Positions 32,193 to 41,506 of a stretch of DNA of 64,000 nucleotides are shown here, one piece after another (positions within the stretch are counted from its first letter, which is position 1; each line of letters begins with the position of its first letter). Made by a program: the position numbers and the translations under genes. A model generated the notes under the pieces. It ran no database searches. It was not told the DNA's origin and was given only the letters and a program-made list of their open reading frames with translations. Origin of the DNA: Natronomonas salina. Its GTDB lineage: Archaea; Halobacteriota; Halobacteria; Halobacteriales; Haloarculaceae. The stretch covers positions 496,001 through 560,000 of the forward strand of contig NZ_CP058335.1 in assembly GCF_013391105.1 (NCBI RefSeq). The letters are read 5' to 3'.

Positions 32193-32885
32193 CTACAGCC
32201 AGGGGAGTTCGATGCGGTCCCGGCGGCCGTCGAGGAGGGCGAACCGTTCCTCGCGCCGGACCTCGAGCCAGCGGAGCAGGCGCTCGGCCCACAGCAGCTT
32301 CCGTGCCTTCTCTGGGCCCACCGAGGAGTCGTCGAACTGCCAGCCCGGGAAGACGAGACGGTCGGCGCCGCAGGCGTCGGCGAGGAACGCCGCCCGGTCG
32401 CCGTCGGTGAAGCCGCCGGGGTTGGCGACCGGCGGGGTCGGCTCGGCCTGGGTCGTCGGGAGGACGGCGTCGGCGTCGAACGTCGGGACGACCTCGCGGA
32501 CCGCGTCAACGTTGTCGCCGTGGGCGTGGACCGCGACGGGCGTTCCCGCCTCGGTCAGTCCACGGGCGGTGTCGGGGTTCTTGTCGAGGTCGGTCACCAT
32601 GCAGTCGACGGCGACCCCGGCGTCCCGCAGGACGTCCACGGCCGTCGAGGCGGCGACGACGGTGTCAGCCGCTCGCGCAGCGTCGAGGTCGCCGGCCAGC
32701 GTCGGAGCGGCGCCGCAGACGGCGACGGTCCCCGAGAACCGGAGGTCCTCGAGACCGAGCGGCGTCTCGTCGGCCAGCAACGCCGCCAGTACGTCCCGCG
32801 ACCGCTCGTCGGCCGCCCGGTCGTAGCCGAGATCGGCCAGTATCGCCCCGTACGCCGGTCGCCAGTCCTGGTATTGCATAGCCAC
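32193..32885 (-). CDS. mptE: 6-hydroxymethylpterin diphosphokinase, MptE-type
   Basis: Archaeal enzyme that activates 6-hydroxymethyl-7,8-dihydropterin with ATP for folate or methanopterin-type cofactors. The 230-residue protein has the DUF115/MptE core: VAVCGAAPTLAGDL near residue 54, CMVTDLDKNPD with the acidic metal site near residue 95, VHAHGDN, and the closing GWQFDDSS. Replacement of bacterial FolK by MptE is typical of archaea. The gene lies just downstream of a dihydropteroate synthase gene, the next step of the pathway, which supports the call. Start may be 32885 or the in-frame ATG at 32879. Confidence 0.85.
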   Translation of the reverse strand: MAMQYQDWRPAYGAILADLGYDRAADERSRDVLAALLADETPLGLEDLRFSGTVAVCGAAPTLAGDLDAARAADTVVAASTAVDVLRDAGVAVDCMVTDLDKNPDTARGLTEAGTPVAVHAHGDNVDAVREVVPTFDADAVLPTTQAEPTPPVANPGGFTDGDRAAFLADACGADRLVFPGWQFDDSSVGPEKARKLLWAERLLRWLEVRREERFALLDGRRDRIELPWL

Positions 32886-33024
32886 TATAAGACGTGAAGA
32901 CTGGGCCCAGAGCGCACCAAGGTACCCCTACCCAGATGTGCCCCCCGGGCTTCCAGTCGGGGCTTCCGGTCGATTCGCCATAAGTTTTCCCGTGACGTAC
33001 GCCGCCCGTACGCCGGTCGTCAGA

Positions 33025-34158
33025 CTACGCGAGGTCGTCGCAGACTCGCGCCAGCGCGCGGTCGACGGTCGGGTGTTCCGGGGTCGCCGACTCCCGGAGC
33101 GCCCGGAACCCTTCGGCCGTCCCGACGAGCAGCGCGCTGTCGCCGCGGAACACACGTACGTCCGTCTCACTGGCGAGTTCCTCGACGTGCGCCGTCGCCT
33201 GCTCGGACAGCCGGAGTTCGACGGCGTGGGTCACGACGGCGCTGTCGGCGTCGCCCGCGTCGCCGGTCACGCGGTGGAGGTGGCGGGCGAACTCGGCGTC
33301 GGTCGTCACGTCGAGTTCCTCGACGCCCGCGTCGGCGTCCCGGAGGCGGTCGCGGGTGAACTCGTGGCCGACGAGTGCCGCGTCGCGGGTCTCAGCGACG
33401 TCGTGGGTGCGGACGACGTGGGCGCCGCGCTCGACGGCCATCGAGGTGGCCGCCAGCGAGACCGGGAGGGCGGCCTCGGTCGAGCGGCCGGCGATCTCCC
33501 GGAGGAAGTTCTTCCGGTTGATGGAGACGAGCAGCGGGCGGCCGTAGCCGCGGAACTCCCGGAGCCGGCGGAACGTCTCGCGGTCGTCCTCGAGTGTCTT
33601 GGCCTCCGACCAGCCGCCGAAGGCCGGGTCGAGGATCGTCTTGTCGGTGAAGCCGTTCAGTTCGAGGGCGTCGTAGATGTCGTCGACCGCCTCGACTGCG
33701 CCGGGGCGCTCCAGGTCCGGCGGCGAGGCCATCTTCGCGACCGCCACGTCGTAGTCCGCGCAGACGCGGGGCATCTCGGGGTCCGCGAAGCCGCAGATGT
33801 CGTTGACCATGTCGAAGCCGGCGTCCAGCGCGGCCTCGGCGACCTCGTGGTAGCGGGTCTCGATGGACCAGACGGCGTCGCCGGCGGTCGACTCCATCGC
33901 CTCGACGGCGGTCTCCAGGCGGTCGAGTTCGCCCTCGGCGGACAGCACCTCGAAGCGCTTGTTCGCCGACTCCAGACCGACGTCGACGATGTCGGCGCCC
34001 TCGTCGATCAGCTCCTCATCGACGTAGGCGGCGGCCTCGCCGGGGTCGTCGAAGACGCTCGGGTCGTAGGGGGACTCCGCGGAGACGTTCAGGACGCCCA
34101 TGATCCGCGGCGGGTGGTCGTCGCCGATGGCGAGCCCGGCGGCGTCTACCGTTCGCAT
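33025..34158 (-). CDS. folP: dihydropteroate synthase with C-terminal extension
   Basis: Joins pterin diphosphate to p-aminobenzoate. The 377-residue protein has a DHPS barrel: IMGVLNVSAES, DIVDVGLESAN (where bacterial enzymes have GGESTRPG), WSIETRY, MVNDICG, ILDPAFGGW, SINRKNF and VRTHDV. The Ser/Thr-Arg loop is altered, as in archaeal homologues. About 100 residues beyond the barrel (from about 275) form an extra domain of unknown role. The ATG at 34158 begins the homology. It is followed by mptE on the same strand. Confidence 0.85.
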   Translation of the reverse strand: MRTVDAAGLAIGDDHPPRIMGVLNVSAESPYDPSVFDDPGEAAAYVDEELIDEGADIVDVGLESANKRFEVLSAEGELDRLETAVEAMESTAGDAVWSIETRYHEVAEAALDAGFDMVNDICGFADPEMPRVCADYDVAVAKMASPPDLERPGAVEAVDDIYDALELNGFTDKTILDPAFGGWSEAKTLEDDRETFRRLREFRGYGRPLLVSINRKNFLREIAGRSTEAALPVSLAATSMAVERGAHVVRTHDVAETRDAALVGHEFTRDRLRDADAGVEELDVTTDAEFARHLHRVTGDAGDADSAVVTHAVELRLSEQATAHVEELASETDVRVFRGDSALLVGTAEGFRALRESATPEHPTVDRALARVCDDLA

Positions 34159-34270
34159 ACCCCGCCTCTGGGACCGCGGTGGGTAAAGCCGTCCGGTATC
34201 GGCAGCCGCGTTTCGAGCGCCGAACCGGTCCGTGCATACAAGCCGGACCGTCTCGTCCCGGCGGACACGC

Positions 34271-34666
34271 ATGCCCATCGACGAACACCTGGACGTGGGG
34301 GAGCTCCAGTCGGAGCTCGGTGGTGCGCTCCGGACCGCCGCGGTGGGCGACGTCGAGAGCGGCGAGTACGAGGTCCGCTACATGCGGCCCGACGTCGAAC
34401 GGGAGTACAGCCGGGAGACCCAGGACCGCATCTTCGAGAGCCTGGTCTTCGAGTACCTCGGCAGCCCCGCCCGGGAGTCGGACTTCGAGCCGCTCGGCGA
34501 ACTCCAGTTCACGACCCGCTCCTTCGAGAACGGCCACGTCGTCATGTGCTGGAGCGACGAGACGCTCCTGTTCGTCGCCCTCGACGGGTCCGAGCACTTC
34601 GTCCCGGTGACGATGCGGCTGCTCCGCGAACAGGCCGAGCGGCCACCGGTTGCCTCCGCGGACTGA
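34271..34666 (+). CDS. conserved haloarchaeal protein, unknown function
   Basis: A 131-residue soluble acidic protein. The segment RTAAVGDVESGEYEVRYMR and the later LFVALDGSEHFVPVTMRLLRE give a mixed alpha/beta pattern. It lacks Cys clusters or signal peptide. The ATG at 34271 is preferred over 34232. No family role can be stated. Confidence 0.65.
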   Translation: MPIDEHLDVGELQSELGGALRTAAVGDVESGEYEVRYMRPDVEREYSRETQDRIFESLVFEYLGSPARESDFEPLGELQFTTRSFENGHVVMCWSDETLLFVALDGSEHFVPVTMRLLREQAERPPVASAD

Positions 34667-34729
34667 CCCCCGACCGGCCGGCGGCCGCGGACGAACGCGC
34701 TTATACCGGCCGGATACCAACCCCGCCAC

Positions 34730-35245
34730 ATGGGAAAGGTCTCTATCGCGCTGCGGGGGTGGCGCTTCGACGAGGAGGAGGTCTTCGACGAGGACGACCA
34801 GATCCGGCCGCTCGAGGAGATGAGCGAGGAGACGCGGGAGCGGCTCATCCGGCTCCGCGTCGTCGCCGGCGAACCGTGCGACTGCTGTTACCTCCTCTCG
34901 GAGTCGAAGGCCGACTGCAACGTCGCCCGCATCGTCTACGGCGAACCGCTCTCCGAGGTGCTGCTCTGCCCGGAGCACGAACCCGACTTCCTCTACTGGT
35001 TCCGCGAGGACGGCGGCAGCCGCGAGAAGGGCGAGTCCCACTTCGCAGACGTCTTCCACGAGTGGTTCGCCGCCGGCAACCGGGCGCCGGAGGGCTACGG
35101 CGGGATGGACCACGTCGACACCGAACCCGACCGGGTGCCGGCCCCCGACATGGGCGAGAACGTCCCCGAACTGGAGGAGGCCCTGGAGGACCTCGACGAC
35201 GAGGACCTCGACGTCCTCGGGACCGACTACTCCGACGTGACGTAA
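34730..35245 (+). CDS. cysteine-bearing haloarchaeal protein, unknown function
   Basis: A 171-residue acidic protein with a possible metal site: CDCCY near residue 50, a following Cys in SKADCN, and LLCPEHE near 83. The C-terminus is a low-complexity acidic tail (LEEALEDLDDEDLDVLG). CTTATACC at 34700-34707 is a well-placed TATA box. The trmJ gene starts one base after its stop (TAA-G-ATG), so the two are probably co-translated; a role in RNA modification or translation is conceivable but unproven. Confidence 0.68.
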   Translation: MGKVSIALRGWRFDEEEVFDEDDQIRPLEEMSEETRERLIRLRVVAGEPCDCCYLLSESKADCNVARIVYGEPLSEVLLCPEHEPDFLYWFREDGGSREKGESHFADVFHEWFAAGNRAPEGYGGMDHVDTEPDRVPAPDMGENVPELEEALEDLDDEDLDVLGTDYSDVT

Positions 35246-35246
35246 G

Positions 35247-36011
35247 ATGCCGCAGATCGCAGTCGCCGTCGTCGGCGCCGAGACGCCCGGCAACGTCGGC
35301 ACCATCGCCCGGTCGATGAAGAACTTCGGGCTGACGGACCTCTACCTCGTCGACCCGCCCGAACTCGACCCGGAGGGCGAGGCCTACGGCTTCGCCGGCC
35401 ACGCCCGCGAGGACGTCCTCCCGAACGCGACGACGGTCGACTTCGAGTACCTCGTCGAGAACTTCTACACCGTCGCCTGCACCGCGATCACCAACGAGGA
35501 CGCGACCAAGCACGTCCGCTACCCGTTCGTCCGGCCCGCGGAGCTACCCGACGAGCTCCGGGACCTCGAGGCGGACGTCTGCATCGTCTTCGGCCGCGAG
35601 AGCGTCGGCCTGGCCAACGAGGAGCTCGAGCGGCTCGACCGCGTCTGCTCGATCCCCGCCAGCGGCGACTACCCGGTCCTCAACCTCGCGCAGGCCGCGA
35701 CGATCGTCCTGTACGAGCTTCGGGAGCTGACCGTCTCGGAGACCCAGCATCCCGACGAGGCCCACGAGCGAGCGAACGAACACGAACTCGAGGGGCTCTA
35801 CGAGACGTTCGACGACTACCTCCGCGACGTCGGCCACCCCGAGGAGAAAATCCCGAAGACGAACCGGCTGTTCCGGCGCCTCCTCGCCCGGGCGCACCCG
35901 ACCGGCCGGGAGGCCCGGACGTTGCGCGGCGTGCTCCGTCGCGGGGCGATGCGGGCGACCGGAGAGATACCCCGGCCTGACGACGAACCGGACAGCAGAG
36001 AAGAAAACTAA
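35247..36011 (+). CDS. trmJ: tRNA 2'-O-methyltransferase, TrmJ-like (SPOUT)
   Basis: A 254-residue SPOUT-class methyltransferase. Motif 1 is GAETPGNVGTIARSMKNFG (Asn and Arg as usual), motif 2 is VFGRESVGLANEEL, and motif 3 is SIPASGDYPVLNLAQA. This is the TrmJ/TrmH pattern; archaeal TrmJ methylates cytidine 32 of tRNA. The C-terminal region (about 180-254) is an extra helical/basic stretch. It is coupled to the upstream Cys-bearing gene. Confidence 0.88.
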   Translation: MPQIAVAVVGAETPGNVGTIARSMKNFGLTDLYLVDPPELDPEGEAYGFAGHAREDVLPNATTVDFEYLVENFYTVACTAITNEDATKHVRYPFVRPAELPDELRDLEADVCIVFGRESVGLANEELERLDRVCSIPASGDYPVLNLAQAATIVLYELRELTVSETQHPDEAHERANEHELEGLYETFDDYLRDVGHPEEKIPKTNRLFRRLLARAHPTGREARTLRGVLRRGAMRATGEIPRPDDEPDSREEN

Positions 36012-36032
36012 TCGCCGGCCGCCGCCAGATCC

Positions 36033-36461
36033 CTACTGCCCGACCAGTTCGCCGCGCGTCCTGAGGACCGCGTTCCGCAACCGCGGGAGGTAGTGGGTGA
36101 GGTTCGTCGTCGTCAGGATTCCGACGAGCGCCCCGTCGTCGACGACCGGTAGCCGACGGATCGAGTGCTCCTTCATCATCGCGGCCGCCTCGTGGATCGA
36201 CTCCGAACTGTCGATCGTGACGAGGTGCTCGGACATGAACGAGCCCACGGCGACGGTCGCGACGTCGGCGTCGATGGCGACCTGGTGCATCACGTCGGAC
36301 TCGGTGACGATGCCGAGCAACTCGCCGCTCCCCGGGTCGACGACGACCGCCGAGCCGATGTCGTGGTCGGCGAACAGCCGGGCCACGTCGCTCGCCGTCG
36401 TCTCCGCCGTGACCGTCCGCACAGACTCCATCATCACGTCCGCGACCGACTGATCTATCAT
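36033..36461 (-). CDS. two-CBS-domain protein
   Basis: A 142-residue protein made only of a CBS pair (about residues 6-60 and 73-128). Typical strands read GSAVVVDPGSGELLGIVTES and RRLPVVDDGALVGILTTTN. Such proteins sense adenine nucleotides or other ligands and regulate partners. The dyad GCAGAC/GTCTGC at 36478-36495, surrounding GGTTAT, sits over its likely TATA region and could be an operator. Confidence 0.87.
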   Translation of the reverse strand: MIDQSVADVMMESVRTVTAETTASDVARLFADHDIGSAVVVDPGSGELLGIVTESDVMHQVAIDADVATVAVGSFMSEHLVTIDSSESIHEAAAMMKEHSIRRLPVVDDGALVGILTTTNLTHYLPRLRNAVLRTRGELVGQ

Positions 36462-36551
36462 AGATAATATACGTTCCGCAGACGGTTATGTCTGCTGCCC
36501 GGATACGGAACCAGGATCGTCCGAACACTTGAATAATCGAATTTCTGATAG

Positions 36552-38405
36552 CTAGCTCCGCTTGCCGATCTCCTCGCGCAGCACCTCGGAGACGACCTCG
36601 CCGTCGGCCTTGCCGCGGAGCGCGCCCATGGCCTCGCCCATGAGCCCCGAGAAGGCGCCCATCCCCTCCTCGGCGACCTGCGCTTCGTTCCGCTCGACGA
36701 CCTCGACGACGGCCTCGCGGACGGCCTCGCGGTCGACGCCCGAGAGGCCGGCCGCCTCGACGCCCTCCTCGGCCGACAGCGTCGGGTCCTCCGCGAGTTC
36801 CGTCAGCACCGGGCCGATGCCCTCCTTCGCGAGGTCGCCGTCCTCGACGAGTTCGAGCACGCCCAGCAGGTGAGCCTCGGTGAGGTTCCCGACGGGGACG
36901 TCGTCCCGGCGGAGCTCGGTGACCGTCGACTCGAGGGTCCCGGCCGCGGTGGTCGGGTCGATGCCGCGGGCGACCGCCTCCTCGAAGGTCGGCATGAAGC
37001 GCCCGTAGGCCACCTGCTCGGCGAGGCCCGCGTCCAGGTCGTACTCCGCCTGGTAGCGCTCGACCTTCTCGGTCAGGAGTTCGGGCGTCTCGACGTCGGC
37101 GAGGTCAGGCTCGACCGGCGGGACGTCGGTCTCGGGGTACATCCGCGCGGCGCCGGGTAGCGGCCGGAGGTACCGTGAGGTACCGTCCTCGTTGGCGCCA
37201 CGGGTCTCCTCCGGCACGTCCTCGATGGCGACTTCGGCCCGTTCGGCGACGGCCTCGATGGCCCCCTCGGCGACCTCGCTGTCGGCGGCGACGAGCGCGA
37301 CCGCGTCCTCCTCGTCGGCGCCGACGGCGTCGCGCAGCGACTCGACCTCGGCCTCGGTGACGCCGTAGGCCGGCAGCTCGTCGGTGTGGAAGATGCCGCC
37401 GGCGCCGTGGCGCTTGGCGTGGTCGGAGAGCTCGGTGCCGAGGCGGCGGTCGGGCTGGATCTCCCGGCCGACGAGGCCGTCGAAGCCCTCCAGTCGGACC
37501 GCGGTCACCGCCTCCGCGCCGGCGATGACGCCGCTGTCGGTGTCAGCGAAGACCTCACTGACGCCCCGGGGGTCGGCGACCGCGGCGTCACGCGCCTGGA
37601 GCTCCTCGGCGATCTCGAGGAGTTCGACCTGCCGGTCGACCTCGTTGCGGACGAGGTCGTCGATGTCGTCGAGGCTCTGGACGCCCTTCATCTCGACGCG
37701 GGCACCCTCCGCGATGGAGACGTTGACGTCCTGGCGGATGGTGCCGAGGCCGCGCTTGACCTTGCCGGTCGAGCGCAGGAGCATACCGATGCGCTCGGCG
37801 GCTTCGCGGGCCTGCTCGGGCGAGCGGATGTCGGGCTTGGTGCCGATCTCGACGAGCGGGATGCCGAGGCGGTCGAGCCCGTAGGTGACACCCGCGTCCG
37901 TCTCCTCGATGCGAGCCGCGGACTCCTCCTCCAGCAGCATATCGGCGATGCCGACCGGGCCGTCGTCGGTCTCGATCTCGCCGTCGGTGGCGATCAGCGA
38001 CGACCGCTGGAAGCCGGTGGTGTTGGAGCCGTCGACGACGATCTTCCGCATGACCTGCGCCTGGTCGACGACCTCGCAGTCCAGCAGCGAGGCGATCTCC
38101 ATGGCGGTCTCCATGGCCTCCTCGTCGAGACGGTGGGGCGGTTCGTCGTCCTCCTCGACGAGGCAGGTGGTGTCGAAGGCGAGGTACTCGAACTCGCGGT
38201 CGACCCGGGACTCCTCGAGGGCCGCCTCGTCGATCTCTCCCAGTTCGGACTTCGTCGGGTGGAGGTACCGGGTGAACGACCGGACGGACTCCTCGGGTTC
38301 CCGGCGCTCCGTCGGGCAGTTACAGAAGAGCTTGGTCTCGGTGTCGAGCTGCTGGTGGATCTCCAGCCCGGCGACGAGACCGAGGTCCTCGTAGTCGTGG
38401 CTCAT
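36552..38405 (-). CDS. gatE: glutamyl-tRNA(Gln) amidotransferase subunit E
   Basis: The tRNA-binding kinase/transamidase subunit of the archaeal GatDE complex, which converts Glu-tRNA(Gln) to Gln-tRNA(Gln). The 617-residue protein has the GatB/E cradle (GLVAGLEIHQQLDTETKLFCNCP at the start, shown here in parts: GLEIHQQLDTE and LFCNCPTE), the archaeal-only AspRS-like insertion in the middle, and the GatB/YqeY tail domain at the C-terminus. Its partner gatD is not in this window. Length and domain order fit the family. Confidence 0.93.
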   Translation of the reverse strand: MSHDYEDLGLVAGLEIHQQLDTETKLFCNCPTERREPEESVRSFTRYLHPTKSELGEIDEAALEESRVDREFEYLAFDTTCLVEEDDEPPHRLDEEAMETAMEIASLLDCEVVDQAQVMRKIVVDGSNTTGFQRSSLIATDGEIETDDGPVGIADMLLEEESAARIEETDAGVTYGLDRLGIPLVEIGTKPDIRSPEQAREAAERIGMLLRSTGKVKRGLGTIRQDVNVSIAEGARVEMKGVQSLDDIDDLVRNEVDRQVELLEIAEELQARDAAVADPRGVSEVFADTDSGVIAGAEAVTAVRLEGFDGLVGREIQPDRRLGTELSDHAKRHGAGGIFHTDELPAYGVTEAEVESLRDAVGADEEDAVALVAADSEVAEGAIEAVAERAEVAIEDVPEETRGANEDGTSRYLRPLPGAARMYPETDVPPVEPDLADVETPELLTEKVERYQAEYDLDAGLAEQVAYGRFMPTFEEAVARGIDPTTAAGTLESTVTELRRDDVPVGNLTEAHLLGVLELVEDGDLAKEGIGPVLTELAEDPTLSAEEGVEAAGLSGVDREAVREAVVEVVERNEAQVAEEGMGAFSGLMGEAMGALRGKADGEVVSEVLREEIGKRS

Positions 38406-38531
38406 TACGAGTCGGTCCGGGGGGGAACGCCAAAAAAGACACCATCCCCGCGGCGCCGCGAGGCTGGGCCGTCGCGGCCGGGGACGACCGCCGGAGTCGG
38501 AGACTCCCGACGAATCGGTCCGGAATCCGAC

Positions 38532-39029
38532 CTACGCGAAGTCGCCCTTCTGGAGGGCCGCGTGGAGGACCATCCCGAGGGCGAGGTGCTGGCGGGCGGC
38601 GTCGGCGACGTTTTCGCGGGCGGTCTCGAGGTCGTCGATGGTGTACTCCTTCGTCTTGACGAGCTCGCGCTGCTCGAGGACGTCGGCGTCGCAGAGGCCG
38701 TGCAGCCGCGGGTACACCGTCCCGGGGCTGAGGATGGTGTCGAACTCCTCTGCGAGGTCGTCGAGCAGCTGCTTGCCGTGGGTGTCGGCCGACCGGACGG
38801 CGACGAGCGTCACGAGCAGTTCGTCGAGCGAGGACTTGACGTGCTCCTCGTCGAAGGTGAACGCATCGCCGTCGAAGAGGCCGGCCTCGACGTCGGCGAC
38901 GATGTCGGCGATCGCTGTCGCGGACTCGTCGTCGGAACTGCTACCCCGCAGCTCCGCCTGGAGCTGCTGGACCGTGACTGACTGACTGTTCTCCGACGCG
39001 TCGGACGTGGTGGGAGTCTCCATCGCCAT
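38532..39029 (-). CDS. PadR-like winged-helix regulator
   Basis: A 165-residue protein whose C-terminal part (about 85-165) is a PadR-type winged helix: LLDDLAEEFDTILSPGTVYPRLHGL with the typical TVYPRL recognition segment, followed by the wing ELVKTKEYTI. The N-terminal half is acidic and low in structure. The start at 39029 has GTTATGTG at about -30. Effector and targets are not visible; the glycine-zipper gene at 39256 is divergent from it. Confidence 0.8.
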   Translation of the reverse strand: MAMETPTTSDASENSQSVTVQQLQAELRGSSSDDESATAIADIVADVEAGLFDGDAFTFDEEHVKSSLDELLVTLVAVRSADTHGKQLLDDLAEEFDTILSPGTVYPRLHGLCDADVLEQRELVKTKEYTIDDLETARENVADAARQHLALGMVLHAALQKGDFA

Positions 39030-39255
39030 ATCAACCACAAAGTACTCGGTACACATAACCCTGCGAGAGCGTTTTCAGCCGGAGAATAATCGACGAAGGG
39101 TTTATCCGTGTGTGGAGGACTCGCATAAAGCTGTGCTGGCCGACTCACGCCAGAACCGCAGGACAGCGCCGGGACGGTCTGATCGGAGCACGTCGCCGTC
39201 GGTCAATGCGCCCGGAGGGAGTACGTTTATCCGCCAGACGCTCGTCCGTCCACGT

Positions 39256-39480
39256 ATGCGTGAACGAATCCAGCGCGTTCTCGGTCGAGCACGGTACGCA
39301 GCCATCGGCGCCGGCATCGGCGCCGGCATCGGCGGCCTCGTCAGCCGCAACGCCGCCAGCACGGGCGGCGCCATCGGCGGCCTGATCGGCGCGGCCGTCG
39401 GCGAGACGCGCGCCAACGCGGACACGGTCATCGCGGAGTTCCGGGAGCGGCGCAAGGAGATCCCGCTGCCCGAGAAGTAA
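39256..39480 (+). CDS. small glycine-zipper membrane-associated protein
   Basis: A 74-residue protein with a central glycine zipper (AAIGAGIGAGIGGLV then GGAIGGLIGAAVG) between basic ends. Such segments pack tightly in membranes. GTTTATCC at 39224-39231 is a good TATA box for a leaderless start. Function unknown. It is divergent from the PadR-like regulator. Confidence 0.7.
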   Translation: MRERIQRVLGRARYAAIGAGIGAGIGGLVSRNAASTGGAIGGLIGAAVGETRANADTVIAEFRERRKEIPLPEK

Positions 39481-39507
39481 CGGTCGAACGCGGTCCGGTA
39501 CCGCCCG

Positions 39508-40923
39508 CTAGTCGTCGCCGAGGATGACCCGCTCGGTCATCGCCCGCGGGTCGAGCACCTCGTCGGCCTCTTCCTCGGAGAGGTAGCCCTCGTCGACGGC
39601 GACCTCTCTGACGGTCTTGTTGTCCTCGAGCGCCTGCTTTGCGACCTTCGAGGCCTTGTCGTAGCCGATCGCCGGGTTGAGCGCGGTCGCGAGGGCCATC
39701 GACTGGTCGACCTGCTTGCGGCAGTGGTCGGCGTTGGCCTCGAGTTTGCCGACGAACCGCTCGCCGAACACCTCGGCGGCGTTCGAGATGAGCTTCGCGC
39801 TCTGCAGGAAGTTGTGCGCGAGGACGGGCTTGTAGAGGTTGAGGTCGAGTTCGCCGCGGGCGGCGCCGGCCGAGACGGCGGCGTCGTTGCCGACGACCTG
39901 CTTGTGGACCTGGTTGACCGACTCGGCGATGACCGGGTTGATCTTCCCGGGCATGATGGAGCTGCCGGGCTGGTTCTCGGGCTGTTCGATCTCCCCGAGC
40001 CCGTTCCGGGGGCCGGAGGCCAGCAGACGGAGGTCGTTGGCGATCTTGTTCATCGAGCCCGCCACCGTCCGGAGGGCGCCGTGGGCCTCGTTCATCGCGT
40101 CGTGGGCGGCCTGGGCCTCGAAGTGGTTGTCCGCCTCGCGGAACTCCAGTCCGGTCTCGCTGGAGATGAACTGCGCGGCGAGGCCGGGGAACTCGGGGTG
40201 GGTGTTCAGGCCGGTGCCGACGGCGGTGCCGCCGAGCGCGAGTTCGCCGAGGTGCTCGCGCGTGGAGGCGACGCGCTTGATCCCCTTCTCGACCTGGGTG
40301 CGGTAGCCGCCGAACTCCTGGCCGAGGCGGACCGGCGTCGCGTCCTGGAGGTGGGTGCGACCGGTCTTGACGACGTCGTCGAACTCCTGTTCCTTGGCCT
40401 CGAGCTCGTCGGCCAGCGTGTTCAGCGCCGGGATGACGTCCTTCTCGACGGCCTCGAGGGAGGCGACGTGCATCGCCGTCGGGACGACGTCGTTGGACGA
40501 CTGCCCGTAGTTGACGTGGTCGTTGGGGTGAATCTCCCGCGTGCCGACTTCACCGCCGTAGATCTCGGTCGCGCGGTTGGCGATGACCTCGTTGGCGTTC
40601 ATGTTCGAGGAGGTCCCCGAGCCGGTCTGGAAGACGTCGACCGGGAAGTGGCGGTCGTGGTTGCCGGCGATGACCTCGTCAGCGGCTTCGACGATGGCGT
40701 CGGCCTTGTCCTCCTCCAGGAGGCCGAGCTCGAGGTTCGCCTTCGCAGCCGACTTCTTCACGATGCCGAGCGCGCGGACGAACCGCCGCTGGAAGGTGAT
40801 ATCGGAGATGGGGAAGTTCTGGAGGGCCCGCTGGGTCTGGGCGCCCCAGTAGGCCTCTTCGGGGACCTGCATCTCGCCGAGGCTGTCGCGTTCGATCCGG
40901 TAGTCCTGCTCGTCGTCGGTCAT
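39508..40923 (-). CDS. fumC: class II fumarate hydratase
   Basis: Interconverts fumarate and malate in the TCA cycle. The 471-residue protein has the superfamily signature GSSIMPGKINPV near residue 320, TGSGTSSNMNANEV near 120 and TGRTHLQDATP near 190. Length matches bacterial and haloarchaeal FumC. It is preceded by its own promoter region and is not in an evident operon. Aspartase is an alternative for this fold, but the overall motifs favour fumarase. Confidence 0.92.
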   Translation of the reverse strand: MTDDEQDYRIERDSLGEMQVPEEAYWGAQTQRALQNFPISDITFQRRFVRALGIVKKSAAKANLELGLLEEDKADAIVEAADEVIAGNHDRHFPVDVFQTGSGTSSNMNANEVIANRATEIYGGEVGTREIHPNDHVNYGQSSNDVVPTAMHVASLEAVEKDVIPALNTLADELEAKEQEFDDVVKTGRTHLQDATPVRLGQEFGGYRTQVEKGIKRVASTREHLGELALGGTAVGTGLNTHPEFPGLAAQFISSETGLEFREADNHFEAQAAHDAMNEAHGALRTVAGSMNKIANDLRLLASGPRNGLGEIEQPENQPGSSIMPGKINPVIAESVNQVHKQVVGNDAAVSAGAARGELDLNLYKPVLAHNFLQSAKLISNAAEVFGERFVGKLEANADHCRKQVDQSMALATALNPAIGYDKASKVAKQALEDNKTVREVAVDEGYLSEEEADEVLDPRAMTERVILGDD

Positions 40924-41013
40924 ACTCCGAGCGTCGCTCCGGGGGACGTAAAGTTCATCGAAAACGGGAGATTTCGCCCCGCCGTCGCGGGGACCCGCGG
41001 GTATCCGGCGCCG

Positions 41014-41442
41014 TCACCCGGAGGGGACGACGAGCACCGGCCGGTCGGCGTCGAGGATGACCGACTGCGTGACGCTGCCGAAGAGCGCCTTCCCCGCGGG
41101 GGAGCGCTTTCGGCCGGCCATCGCCACGACCGCGGCGTCCTCGTTCGCGGCGGCCGCGAGGATGCGCTCGGCGGGGTCGCCGTGCTCCCGCCGGAGTTCG
41201 ACGTCGATGCCCTCGGCCTCCAGCAGGTCGCGCGCGGCGACGGCGCTGTCGGGGAAGTCGTCCTCGTCGTAGAGGTCCTTCGAGCGGACCTGTCCGGCCT
41301 CGTCGGCGACGCTGAACTCCTCGAAGACGTTGAGGACCGTCACGGCCAGGTCGTCGGGGGCGCCCGGCATCGACGCGACGCCCTCCGCCGCCCGCCGCGC
41401 CCGTTCCTCGTCCGAGTCGACCGCCAGGAGTACGCGCTTCAT
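41014..41442 (-). CDS. universal stress protein (UspA family)
   Basis: A 142-residue Usp domain. The start is VLLAVDSDEE and the ATP-binding loop is GRKRSPAGKALFGSVTQSV, close to G-x2-G-x9-G-(S/T). It should bind ATP and act in stress adaptation. A second Usp lies at 62746-63198 with an almost identical loop. The BolA-family gene lies just upstream on the same strand. Confidence 0.87.
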   Translation of the reverse strand: MKRVLLAVDSDEERARRAAEGVASMPGAPDDLAVTVLNVFEEFSVADEAGQVRSKDLYDEDDFPDSAVAARDLLEAEGIDVELRREHGDPAERILAAAANEDAAVVAMAGRKRSPAGKALFGSVTQSVILDADRPVLVVPSG

Positions 41443-41506
41443 ACCGGGACGTCGGTCGCGGGGAACTTAGTTCGTTGGCGCTGCGGCGGGCCGGCCGGAC
41501 ACGCAA

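Noticed and set aside
32886-33024. Possible tRNA-like sequence (GGTCGATTC resembles a T-loop) between mptE and folP
   Set aside because: No cloverleaf with matching acceptor, D and anticodon stems could be formed around it.
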